In this document: one piece after another, positions 1 through 6,309 of the stretch | Layout of the letters: each line of letters starts with the position of its first letter | Numbering within the stretch: position 1 is the first letter of the stretch | Assembly (NCBI GenBank): GCA_963619935.1 | Contig: CAVEYA010000056.1 | Span: 1-11,199 of the forward strand | From: RUG13091 sp963619935 | GTDB taxonomy: Bacteria; Bacillota_I; Bacilli_A; RFN20; CAG-826 | Direction: 5' to 3' | DNA: 11,199 nucleotides | The notes under the pieces: generated by a model | Seen by the model: only the letters and a program-made list of their open reading frames with translations | Database searches by the model: none | What the model was told of the DNA's origin: nothing | Position numbers and translations under genes: made by a program

Positions 1-71
1 AATATAGGCACATCATACGGAGTGGTATCTTTTATATTTAAAATAATGATTTCATTTTCTTTTTTATTCAT
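1..71 (-). CDS. N-terminus of a divergent gene of unknown function (partial)
   Basis: Read on the minus strand, an ATG at 71-69 opens a frame of 23 codons that runs off the left edge. It begins MNKKENEIIILNIKDTTPYD, a Lys/Glu-rich start followed by an aliphatic run, which looks like ordinary protein sequence. The next upstream ATG on this strand is in another frame and stops after three codons. No Shine-Dalgarno sequence precedes the start. Instead a perfect TATAAT lies six bases upstream, which suggests a leaderless mRNA. Its divergent position beside a transport operon would suit a regulator or a catabolic gene, but no family can be recognised from 23 residues. The open frame is short, so chance is possible, although the well-placed promoter supports it. 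Confidence 0.45.
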   Translation of the reverse strand, partial: MNKKENEIIILNIKDTTPYDVPI

Positions 72-77
72 AGGGTC

Positions 78-106
78 ATTATATCAAGCAATATAAGGTT
101 TTTTAA
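78..106 (-). promoter_or_regulatory. Extended -10 promoter for the minus-strand gene
   Basis: On the minus strand, positions 83-78 read TATAAT, a perfect -10 hexamer. It is preceded directly by TGA (86-84), which gives the TGn extended -10 element. Seventeen bases further upstream, 106-101 read TTAAAA, a 4 of 6 match to TTGACA. The expected transcription start, about seven bases past the -10, coincides with the A of the ATG at 71. A leaderless transcript is therefore predicted. This is the better supported of the two promoters. Confidence 0.55.
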
Positions 107-162
107 AGCAAAAAAAGTCGTTTTAGCATAATAACAAGTCACTTATTTTTACTAAAATAACT

Positions 163-191
163 TTTATATTTAGAAATATGGGTATTAAAAT
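163..191 (+). promoter_or_regulatory. Candidate promoter of the transport operon
   Basis: TAAAAT at 186-191 matches five of six -10 consensus bases. TTTATA at 163-168, 17 bases upstream, matches four of six -35 bases. Six bases separate the -10 from the ATG at 198, the same spacing as in the divergent promoter, so the expected start point is the A of the initiation codon. Alternatives that would give a short leader are TATATT at 165-170 and TAAAAT at 153-158, neither with a convincing -35 box. AT-rich sequence makes false hexamers common, so the choice is uncertain. Confidence 0.35.
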
Positions 192-197
192 GTAAAC

Positions 198-2018
198 ATG
201 GAAAGCTTAAAACATAAATCTTGTAATTTCTTTAAATTACTTGTGCTGTCATGTGCATCCGTTCTTTTGGCGTGTTCTAACACAAGTCAAAATACTGGGA
301 CACACACTGTTAAATTTGAATTATGCACAGAACTTAGAACATCACGTGTTGCTGATATGCAAGTTAATCACAACTCTTATATCAGTAAACCAACCGTTTC
401 TGTTAGAGGAGATAATCCAGATAATAGTTATATTTCTGGTTGGTACACAAAAAGCGATTATCAAATAGATAGTCAATGGGATTTTGATTTATTCAAAGTC
501 ACTAGTGATTTAACTTTATACGCAAAATGGGAGAATATGTGCAATGTCTCTTTCTATTATGCAGATGAACCAGATAATTTAATTTATGAAACTTTAATTA
601 AACCAAATCGTTTAATTGATAATGTAGATTATAAAATTCCTGGATATCGCATTGATGGCTATTATTTAGACATAGCGATGACTCAACCTTTTGATTTCAA
701 CACTCCAATCACTACAAATACGAAGATTTATATTAAAACTGATAAAGTAATCTATTTTTCTTCTACTTCTATTACTAATAACTTTGCCGCTTATAAAGCT
801 AGTTCCACTAACTCAACTGCTGGAAGCATTGAAAATATGACTATAAATAATGAAGAAGTTAGTAAAGTAAATTATGGTATTTCTTATGAAGTTGGTGGTG
901 GTTCTAGTGACCCTTATATTGGTTTAGAAAACGTGAAAATCTACACTGGCAATTCACAAGAATTACAATTCCGCATTAAAAATTTAGGCCAAGCTAAACA
1001 ATTCGCAATTTACTGGGTTGGCGTTAATGAAAGTGGCGAATATGTTGGTAAGAACGATTATTCCGAAGAAAATTCTTTATATTATACCTTCTCTGAAAAA
1101 GAAAAAGGAATGTCAGAAAATGATGATTGGTTAACTATCTCATTTAAAGTTGGACGTGAAAGAAAAAATTGGACAAAAATGTCTTATTTAACTAAATTAC
1201 GTATTCAAAGTAACTATGTCTCTAAATCTGGTTCTGATACTTCTAATATTATATTAATTAAGGATATACAAGGAATTACCGTAGACGACCTTAATCCTAA
1301 CAACCCTAAAATTTCTATTTACAATGGTAGTGAAGTCATTGGCGAATACCGTGTTAAACCAGGTAGTTCATTAGATATCAATAAACTTAATGGTAATACT
1401 GCTGGTTATAAAATTGATAACTATTATTATGATAGTACAAAAACTCGTTTAGTGGATTTCACTTCGCCTATTAATAATGATGTATCGATATACGCGAATG
1501 TTGTAGAAACATTATATTTTACTGGTAACTCAATTTATAACTCTTTCTCTACCATGCATTCTAGCGTAGATAATAAAAAAGATTACGGTGTTACTGATCC
1601 TGTGATGAATTATGAAAATGACATTTTGAATGTCAATTTTGGTGTCTCACATTACGCTGATCCGTTTGTTTATTCTAAGAGTCTTAATTTAGCAATTAAT
1701 GGCAAGACATCCATTTCCGTTAAATTTAAAAATTTAGGCAAGGCCTCACAATTTGCGATTTACTGGGGCGGTAAACTTAAAAATGGTAATGAGATTAATG
1801 ATTTCACTGCAGGCTATGAAGCTTGGATTTCTACTGGTTCATATATAAATATGTCGGAAAATGATGAATGGGCTATTTTAACCTTTGATTTATCTAGCAA
1901 TGAAAAATGGACATCATTGGAAACATTAACTTGTTTTAGATTCCAATCTTGTTATACATCCACAAGTGCGACAGATAATTCGAATATTTTATTAATCGAT
2001 TCAATTTATGGAAATTAG
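198..2018 (+). CDS. Modular surface lipoprotein with InlB B-type repeats and two beta-sandwich-like modules
   Basis: This predicted 606-residue lipoprotein has a lysine-containing N-terminus, a hydrophobic stretch and a lipobox LLAC, with the acylated Cys at residue 26. It would be anchored on the outer face of the membrane. Residues 38-111 form a Listeria-Bacteroides (InlB B, Flg_new type) repeat ending in the typical TLYAKW. Two degenerate repeats follow at about 115-180 and 370-434. Each of these leads into a module of about 170 residues (184-360 and 437-606). The two modules share KNLG-(Q/K)A-(K/S)-QFAIYW, MSEND-(D/E)-W and a final SNI-L-LI stretch. The mix of aromatic residues and beta strands is typical of carbohydrate-binding sandwiches, so glycan capture ahead of the importer is a reasonable inference; no catalytic motif is seen. 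ATG 198 is the first in-frame ATG after a stop at 186-188. It lacks a Shine-Dalgarno sequence. As first gene of the operon it may be translated from a leaderless mRNA. Confidence 0.85.
   Translation: MESLKHKSCNFFKLLVLSCASVLLACSNTSQNTGTHTVKFELCTELRTSRVADMQVNHNSYISKPTVSVRGDNPDNSYISGWYTKSDYQIDSQWDFDLFKVTSDLTLYAKWENMCNVSFYYADEPDNLIYETLIKPNRLIDNVDYKIPGYRIDGYYLDIAMTQPFDFNTPITTNTKIYIKTDKVIYFSSTSITNNFAAYKASSTNSTAGSIENMTINNEEVSKVNYGISYEVGGGSSDPYIGLENVKIYTGNSQELQFRIKNLGQAKQFAIYWVGVNESGEYVGKNDYSEENSLYYTFSEKEKGMSENDDWLTISFKVGRERKNWTKMSYLTKLRIQSNYVSKSGSDTSNIILIKDIQGITVDDLNPNNPKISIYNGSEVIGEYRVKPGSSLDINKLNGNTAGYKIDNYYYDSTKTRLVDFTSPINNDVSIYANVVETLYFTGNSIYNSFSTMHSSVDNKKDYGVTDPVMNYENDILNVNFGVSHYADPFVYSKSLNLAINGKTSISVKFKNLGKASQFAIYWGGKLKNGNEINDFTAGYEAWISTGSYINMSENDEWAILTFDLSSNEKWTSLETLTCFRFQSCYTSTSATDNSNILLIDSIYGN
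615..1277 (+). repeat. Internal duplication, copy 1 (residues 140-360)
   Basis: This stretch encodes a degenerate InlB-type repeat (GY-R-IDGYY at 149-155) followed by the first beta-sandwich-like module. It aligns through its length with copy 2 at an offset of about 250 residues. Shared anchors are GY-x-ID-x-YY, DF-x-x-PI, the YF that opens the module, KNLG-x-A-x-QFAIYW, MSEND-x-W, W-T, R-QS and SNI-L-I. The DNA copies are clearly diverged, so the duplication is old and was kept under protein-level selection. Confidence 0.8.
1377..2015 (+). repeat. Internal duplication, copy 2 (residues 394-606)
   Basis: This is the second copy of the repeat-plus-module unit, ending at the C-terminus of the lipoprotein. 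It is about eight residues shorter than copy 1, mostly from loop differences after the shared QFAIYW segment and near the start of the module. The conserved segment KNLGKASQFAIYW at residues 511-523 matches KNLGQAKQFAIYW at 261-273. Confidence 0.8.
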
Positions 2019-2027
2019 GTAACTTTT

Positions 2028-4589
2028 ATGCAGAAAAAATGGTTCGCAATTATATTACTTCCTCTTCTATTAATCGGTTGTTCAGGCAACAAAAATGAAG
2101 ACAATGAAGTTTCAAATGAAATTTATACTTGTGTATTAGATGATTATGAACAATCTAAAGTTGATGCTTTAAAAAGTGAAACTAATTTAGGTCCTTCTAT
2201 TTATCAAGCTAATCGTATTAAAAATAAAGTACAAGCTTCTTACACGGATGATAACCGCTTTTACTACACAGTGAAGAATTCAACGATGCAATTTACTCAT
2301 CGTTGTACGACAAATACGGAAGAAACAGGTTCCTCTTCTTCTAAGGTGGTTACATCTTTTAAGAATTCTAAAGGCCAAGATTATTTTATAAATTCTTTAG
2401 ATTCTTATATTCGCTATGAAGATGATTATGTTTACGCTAAAAATTATGAAGGTTCTGCTCGTATTAACACGACTAAATTAGGCTATTACTATTACGAAGT
2501 AAACATTCGTGATTATGATTTTAGTGATTTAGGTTATGATGTGATGTTTGAAAAGAAATTTCATACATTTTCTGATCAATTACGTCCAGAATTTAGATTT
2601 GTTGCTCAAAGCAAAGTTAGATTAGATGCAATTGGTATGGATTTAAATCTTTTAAACGAAACCCTTAGCCATGTTTATTACTATGACGCAGATGGTCAAC
2701 ATGAATTTAAGGGTGGTAAAGTTACAATTAATAACGCTACCTGGGTGGCTTTTGATGTAAAAGAAGCTGGAATTTTTGGTTTTATTTTAGATACTGAAAA
2801 CACTATTATTCTTAGTAAAACTGATCGTTTAACTAATTTTAAACAAGAAGTAGTGAATACTGAACGTTCTTTAAAGAGTGGTGAAGATATGCATGTCTAT
2901 AATCGTTTATATAACGATGAGACACATGATTTGGAAGGCATCAAAGCTGCCGCTAAAATCGAAAGAAATCCTTTAACTAGTGCAAATATCACTGTTGATG
3001 ATGTTGATGGTGCTAAATTTGTTAGCTATAACTTTGTTAAAGGCGCTTATGATTTTGATATTTCTGGAATGGGATTCTATGAATCCTTCTATCAATATCC
3101 AAACAAAAAATTCTATGAAAATGTTCATGTGAATAGTCCAGATGATCGTGAGGTTTATTTTTACATTCATTCTACTTATCCTTTAGAAGGTAGTGTACTT
3201 GTATCTGATAATAAATTAATGCCTTTACCTTTAGAAGTTTGTAAAAACTTTGGCCATGAAAATGAAGAACCTATTTTTGAAAAAGGCGATTCAATTTATG
3301 GTGATGTTATTTTTCCATTAGTACTCGAAGATAACACAAAATATGATTTTTCTGTGGTAAATGTAATGCAAAACTGGGGTAATTTTAAAATTAAACAGAT
3401 ATCTTCCATTTCCTATTACATTTCTTATTATCACATGTCGACAGGTGTTACAGAAACTAACTGTATCGCTCCATATTTTTCTTTAAATGCAAATTATGAT
3501 CGGTTTAATTATGGTTGGTTTATTCCTGATTTCCGTGGACCAAGTGGTAAACGTTGGGATGTAGACCCACAGTTTAACTCAGTTGGTATTGTGACTTGTC
3601 CAACTAATGAAAGTGGTTCTGTTTTAGCTAACTATCAAGAATCAAACATTGTTTCTAGCGGTTTGACACATGCTGATTTAAGTTATTCTTATATTTCTAG
3701 TGATAATTTATATAAATTCACTTTTAGACATGTAGAAATGCCACAGGATGATGAATCTCGTACTTATTACCAAGTGGAAATTGAAATGTTACAAGATGCG
3801 ACATTAAAGAGCAAAGATTTCTCCTTCTTTGGTTTCGATGGCCGCAACTCATCTTATTCTAATTATTCTTATTTAGATGAAAATAATACTCATCAAGTTA
3901 TTTCCGCAAAAAAGGAAAAAGGTGCGGAAACATTCAATAAATTGCATGATGGTTCTTCTTATTTATCTGTTTATAACATTGATGATAAATCTGTTGAGAA
4001 CAATAACTTTGGTTTAATTATTAAAAACGCTACTTGTAAAAGTGAATCAAGTGATGATTTTGGTTTAGCGTTATATACTAACTTTGGTAAAATTCATAAG
4101 AATTATAATTATGCCTCATTAACTTTAAATAAAAATTTAACTTTAAAGAAAGGCGACAAAATGAATTTAGATGTTATTTTATTGCCTTATGGTGATTATG
4201 GCAAAATGAACGAAAATGGGGATAACATCATCAAAGTTTATAATGACTCGGTCAAAGGTGAACTTAATTTATCACCAATTACCGGTAAGAGTGTAACAGA
4301 TACATTTATTCCAACCATTAAAGCGGACAATAATACTGCTGAATTCCGCGTTTCTAATGGCAGTTATTTAAATAATGCAGTCACTTACACAATTAAAGTC
4401 AAAGGCTTAAATAAAATTGCCCTTCCAAAAATCTATAAAATGGTAAATGATAATTATGAAGAATATTTATATTCTTCTAGTATCTTATTTGATGGCTATC
4501 AAATTAGCTATGAAAAAGATGGTTCATTCACTTATTCCTTTAATATCAGTAAGGGAGAAAGTGTTGATCAATATAAATTTAGTTTATAA
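2028..4589 (+). CDS. Very large secreted lipoprotein of unknown function
   Basis: This predicted 853-residue lipoprotein starts MQKKWFAIILLPLLLIGCSG. That is a compact signal sequence with lipobox LIGC and the acylated Cys at residue 18. No family is recognised with confidence. The mature part has no further membrane segment and is rich in Tyr, Phe, Asn, Asp and Ser. It has an alternating beta-strand pattern throughout, for example around 155-200, 330-400, 430-500 and 560-605. The C-terminal third contains a strand-rich stretch ending in VILLPYG (716-722). This recalls the supersandwich folds of polysaccharide lyases and galactose-mutarotase-like proteins, but that is only an impression of style and no active site can be named. 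It lies ten bases after the first lipoprotein and directly before the solute-binding protein, so a role in glycan binding or processing at the surface is the likely one. The start has only a weak AGG (2017-2019) upstream. Confidence 0.8.
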   Translation: MQKKWFAIILLPLLLIGCSGNKNEDNEVSNEIYTCVLDDYEQSKVDALKSETNLGPSIYQANRIKNKVQASYTDDNRFYYTVKNSTMQFTHRCTTNTEETGSSSSKVVTSFKNSKGQDYFINSLDSYIRYEDDYVYAKNYEGSARINTTKLGYYYYEVNIRDYDFSDLGYDVMFEKKFHTFSDQLRPEFRFVAQSKVRLDAIGMDLNLLNETLSHVYYYDADGQHEFKGGKVTINNATWVAFDVKEAGIFGFILDTENTIILSKTDRLTNFKQEVVNTERSLKSGEDMHVYNRLYNDETHDLEGIKAAAKIERNPLTSANITVDDVDGAKFVSYNFVKGAYDFDISGMGFYESFYQYPNKKFYENVHVNSPDDREVYFYIHSTYPLEGSVLVSDNKLMPLPLEVCKNFGHENEEPIFEKGDSIYGDVIFPLVLEDNTKYDFSVVNVMQNWGNFKIKQISSISYYISYYHMSTGVTETNCIAPYFSLNANYDRFNYGWFIPDFRGPSGKRWDVDPQFNSVGIVTCPTNESGSVLANYQESNIVSSGLTHADLSYSYISSDNLYKFTFRHVEMPQDDESRTYYQVEIEMLQDATLKSKDFSFFGFDGRNSSYSNYSYLDENNTHQVISAKKEKGAETFNKLHDGSSYLSVYNIDDKSVENNNFGLIIKNATCKSESSDDFGLALYTNFGKIHKNYNYASLTLNKNLTLKKGDKMNLDVILLPYGDYGKMNENGDNIIKVYNDSVKGELNLSPITGKSVTDTFIPTIKADNNTAEFRVSNGSYLNNAVTYTIKVKGLNKIALPKIYKMVNDNYEEYLYSSSILFDGYQISYEKDGSFTYSFNISKGESVDQYKFSL

Positions 4590-4593
4590 GGAG
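4588..4593 (+). promoter_or_regulatory. Strong ribosome binding site of the solute-binding protein gene
   Basis: AAGGAG overlaps the TAA stop of the preceding lipoprotein gene and lies seven bases before ATG 4601. It is one of the two strongest Shine-Dalgarno sequences in the operon, the other being before the ATPase gene. This would suit higher synthesis of the binding protein relative to its neighbours. Confidence 0.75.
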
Positions 4594-4600
4594 CTAGACT

Positions 4601-6292
4601 ATGAAAAAAATTAACGCAATATTTGCTTTATGTGCTACCACAATCTTAGCTTTGACTGGTTGTAATACCAAAAAAGATGATCCAAAAGGGAATACTGGTA
4701 ACATTACTGCTGATCCATTAACTGATTTAGGGCTAGATGAAAAATATCTACCTGTTAAAGAGTCAATTAAACTTCGTTCTGGCAAAATCAATGTTTGTTT
4801 AGAATATGAAGGTACAGAAGAAGGCTGGGAAGCTTTAGCGGATGAATACAGTAGACTCCATAGTGATCAAGTTGTTGTTAACATTAAGCAACCAACTGGT
4901 TCTTATGTTGACTATATCAAAAACCAACAAAAAGATTTAGATATTGTGCAAGGCAACTATTTCACAGATGTGGAAAACCGTTGTCAAAATCTTTATTCAT
5001 ATTTAAATAAAGAAAATGGTTATTGTGGTAAAGAAGGTGAAGATGTTCTTTATTGGCAAGAAGTGCTTGAAGAAGAAGCATATTCTTCATCATCTAACTC
5101 TTTATATATGATTAACTCAGAAAACCTTCAAACTTGTTGGTTTGTCAACACTACTGCGATGAAAGACGCAGTAGCACATGGCTACACAAAAGTTGACGCA
5201 AATAATAATCCACTTAATCCAGAAACTTGGGACGAATTGATTGAGTTAGCTACTGCTATGAAAAGTGCAGGTTACACTAATCCAATTGGCTTATCTTTAG
5301 ATTCAACAAGTTGCCAATCTAATCAATTTACTTGGTTATTACGTGTTTATGGTGACTATTATTTCCGTAATGAATATAAACATATCGTTAACAATCCAAA
5401 CTTTGTTTATGATCCAACAAAAAAGAATATTGAAGAAGGCTTAAATTTCTCCTATAAAGACACAACATTATTCAACGCTATTTTAGATGATACACAAGGG
5501 GACTCTGCTTATGCTGATTTATACCCAAATTATGTTGGTCCAAAGAGTGCTAAGCACCAAGAATTCTTTGAACAATTCCATAAATTAAGAGGTTTATTAC
5601 AAACTGATGCGGCAACTCAATCTCAAGAACAAATCCGTACTCGTTTCCAAGCGCAAAGCGATAAATCTGCTCCACAAATCATGCTCGATTACGCAGGTGA
5701 AGGTTTAATCTTTGCTAAGAGTGCAAAATTAACAAATAACATTGATTTCTTTGACTACCCAAAGATGGTTTCTGAAGGCAATTATATTGATGAAGGCACA
5801 ATCGTGAGAGACGTTGGTGGATCTGGTGGTTATCTTTCCGCTTATGCTAAATCTAACGATGCGCAAAACCAATTAAATGCTGATTTCTTAAAGTTTGTTT
5901 TATCTCCTTATGGACAAACCATTTATTATAATGCAATTAGCAAAACAACATTTGCTCCTAAGGGTTTAACAACTGTTAAAACTAATATGGTAGTGGTGCC
6001 AAGTGAATGGCAAAGTTATTTCACTACTGATAAGATTTCCTTTAATGGCTTAGTGGACAAAAACCCATTTGTTTTCAATATGACTGTTGGTCTTGGCTCA
6101 CGTTCTGAAACAAAAAATGCTTTACCAACTTTATGGCAAAGTTATTTAGTGAACACTGGCTCAGATGAAAAGAATACTGCTCAAGCGGTTGAATATTGGT
6201 ATAACAAGTTATATGAAGCTTGGGAATCTTATTGCGATGCTCATCAATTAAATAAAACTTCTTATTTAAGACCAGGTACTGAACTCGCTTAA
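4601..6292 (+). CDS. Family-1 extracellular solute-binding lipoprotein of a carbohydrate ABC importer
   Basis: This 563-residue protein binds the transported substrate outside the cell and hands it to the permease pair encoded next. The signal peptide ends in lipobox LTGC, with the acylated Cys at residue 21. Segments typical of the MalE/UgpB family-1 binding proteins are NPETWDELIELATAMKSAGY (residues 206-225) followed by TNPIGLSLDS, and GGSGGYLSAYAKS (406-418) followed by FLKFVLSPYGQ. It is longer than the usual 400-450 residues. Extra sequence lies around 258-320 and in the C-terminal part, where aromatic residues cluster (YWYNKLYEAWESY, 532-544). The ligand cannot be named; aromatic residues suit a sugar. 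AAGGAG at 4588-4593 overlaps the stop codon of the upstream gene and sits seven bases before this ATG, which fixes the start. Confidence 0.93.
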   Translation: MKKINAIFALCATTILALTGCNTKKDDPKGNTGNITADPLTDLGLDEKYLPVKESIKLRSGKINVCLEYEGTEEGWEALADEYSRLHSDQVVVNIKQPTGSYVDYIKNQQKDLDIVQGNYFTDVENRCQNLYSYLNKENGYCGKEGEDVLYWQEVLEEEAYSSSSNSLYMINSENLQTCWFVNTTAMKDAVAHGYTKVDANNNPLNPETWDELIELATAMKSAGYTNPIGLSLDSTSCQSNQFTWLLRVYGDYYFRNEYKHIVNNPNFVYDPTKKNIEEGLNFSYKDTTLFNAILDDTQGDSAYADLYPNYVGPKSAKHQEFFEQFHKLRGLLQTDAATQSQEQIRTRFQAQSDKSAPQIMLDYAGEGLIFAKSAKLTNNIDFFDYPKMVSEGNYIDEGTIVRDVGGSGGYLSAYAKSNDAQNQLNADFLKFVLSPYGQTIYYNAISKTTFAPKGLTTVKTNMVVVPSEWQSYFTTDKISFNGLVDKNPFVFNMTVGLGSRSETKNALPTLWQSYLVNTGSDEKNTAQAVEYWYNKLYEAWESYCDAHQLNKTSYLRPGTELA

Positions 6293-6309
6293 TATTTGTA
6301 AGGGATAAA

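Larger units (their letters stand above)
72..197. promoter_or_regulatory. Divergent intergenic control region
   Basis: This 126-base, very AT-rich gap separates the minus-strand gene from the plus-strand transport operon and must hold the promoters for both. It contains a short inverted pair, TTTTAG at 121-126 and CTAAAA at 152-157, and a looser pair, CTAAA at 152-156 and TTTAG at 169-173. AAGTC is repeated directly at 115-119 and 136-140. Any of these could be a regulator site, but in sequence this AT-rich such short matches are expected by chance. No riboswitch, terminator or strong hairpin is visible. Confidence 0.6.

Noticed and set aside
36..52. A 16-base match (ATTTAAAATAATGATT) recurring near the right end at about 10907-10922, possibly an att-like direct repeat flanking the operon
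   Set aside because: It is almost pure A/T in very AT-rich DNA. One copy spans a real stop/start junction and the other lies within the minus-strand reading frame. No integrase, tRNA or mobile gene is nearby.
121..157. TTTTAG / CTAAAA inverted pair as an operator or terminator
   Set aside because: The six-base arms are separated by 25 bases, contain only one G:C pair, and are not followed by a T-run in a useful place. Chance is the simpler explanation.
2010..2035. Possible transcription end or new promoter between the first two lipoprotein genes
   Set aside because: Only nine bases separate the genes, with no hairpin or T-run, so they are read as one operon.
2973..3170. Open frames on the minus strand inside the plus-strand genes (also near 4594-4791, 7881-8111 and 9741-9980)
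   Set aside because: They are antisense to genes with strong coding character, lack ribosome binding sites and show no protein-like features beyond those expected from the opposite strand.
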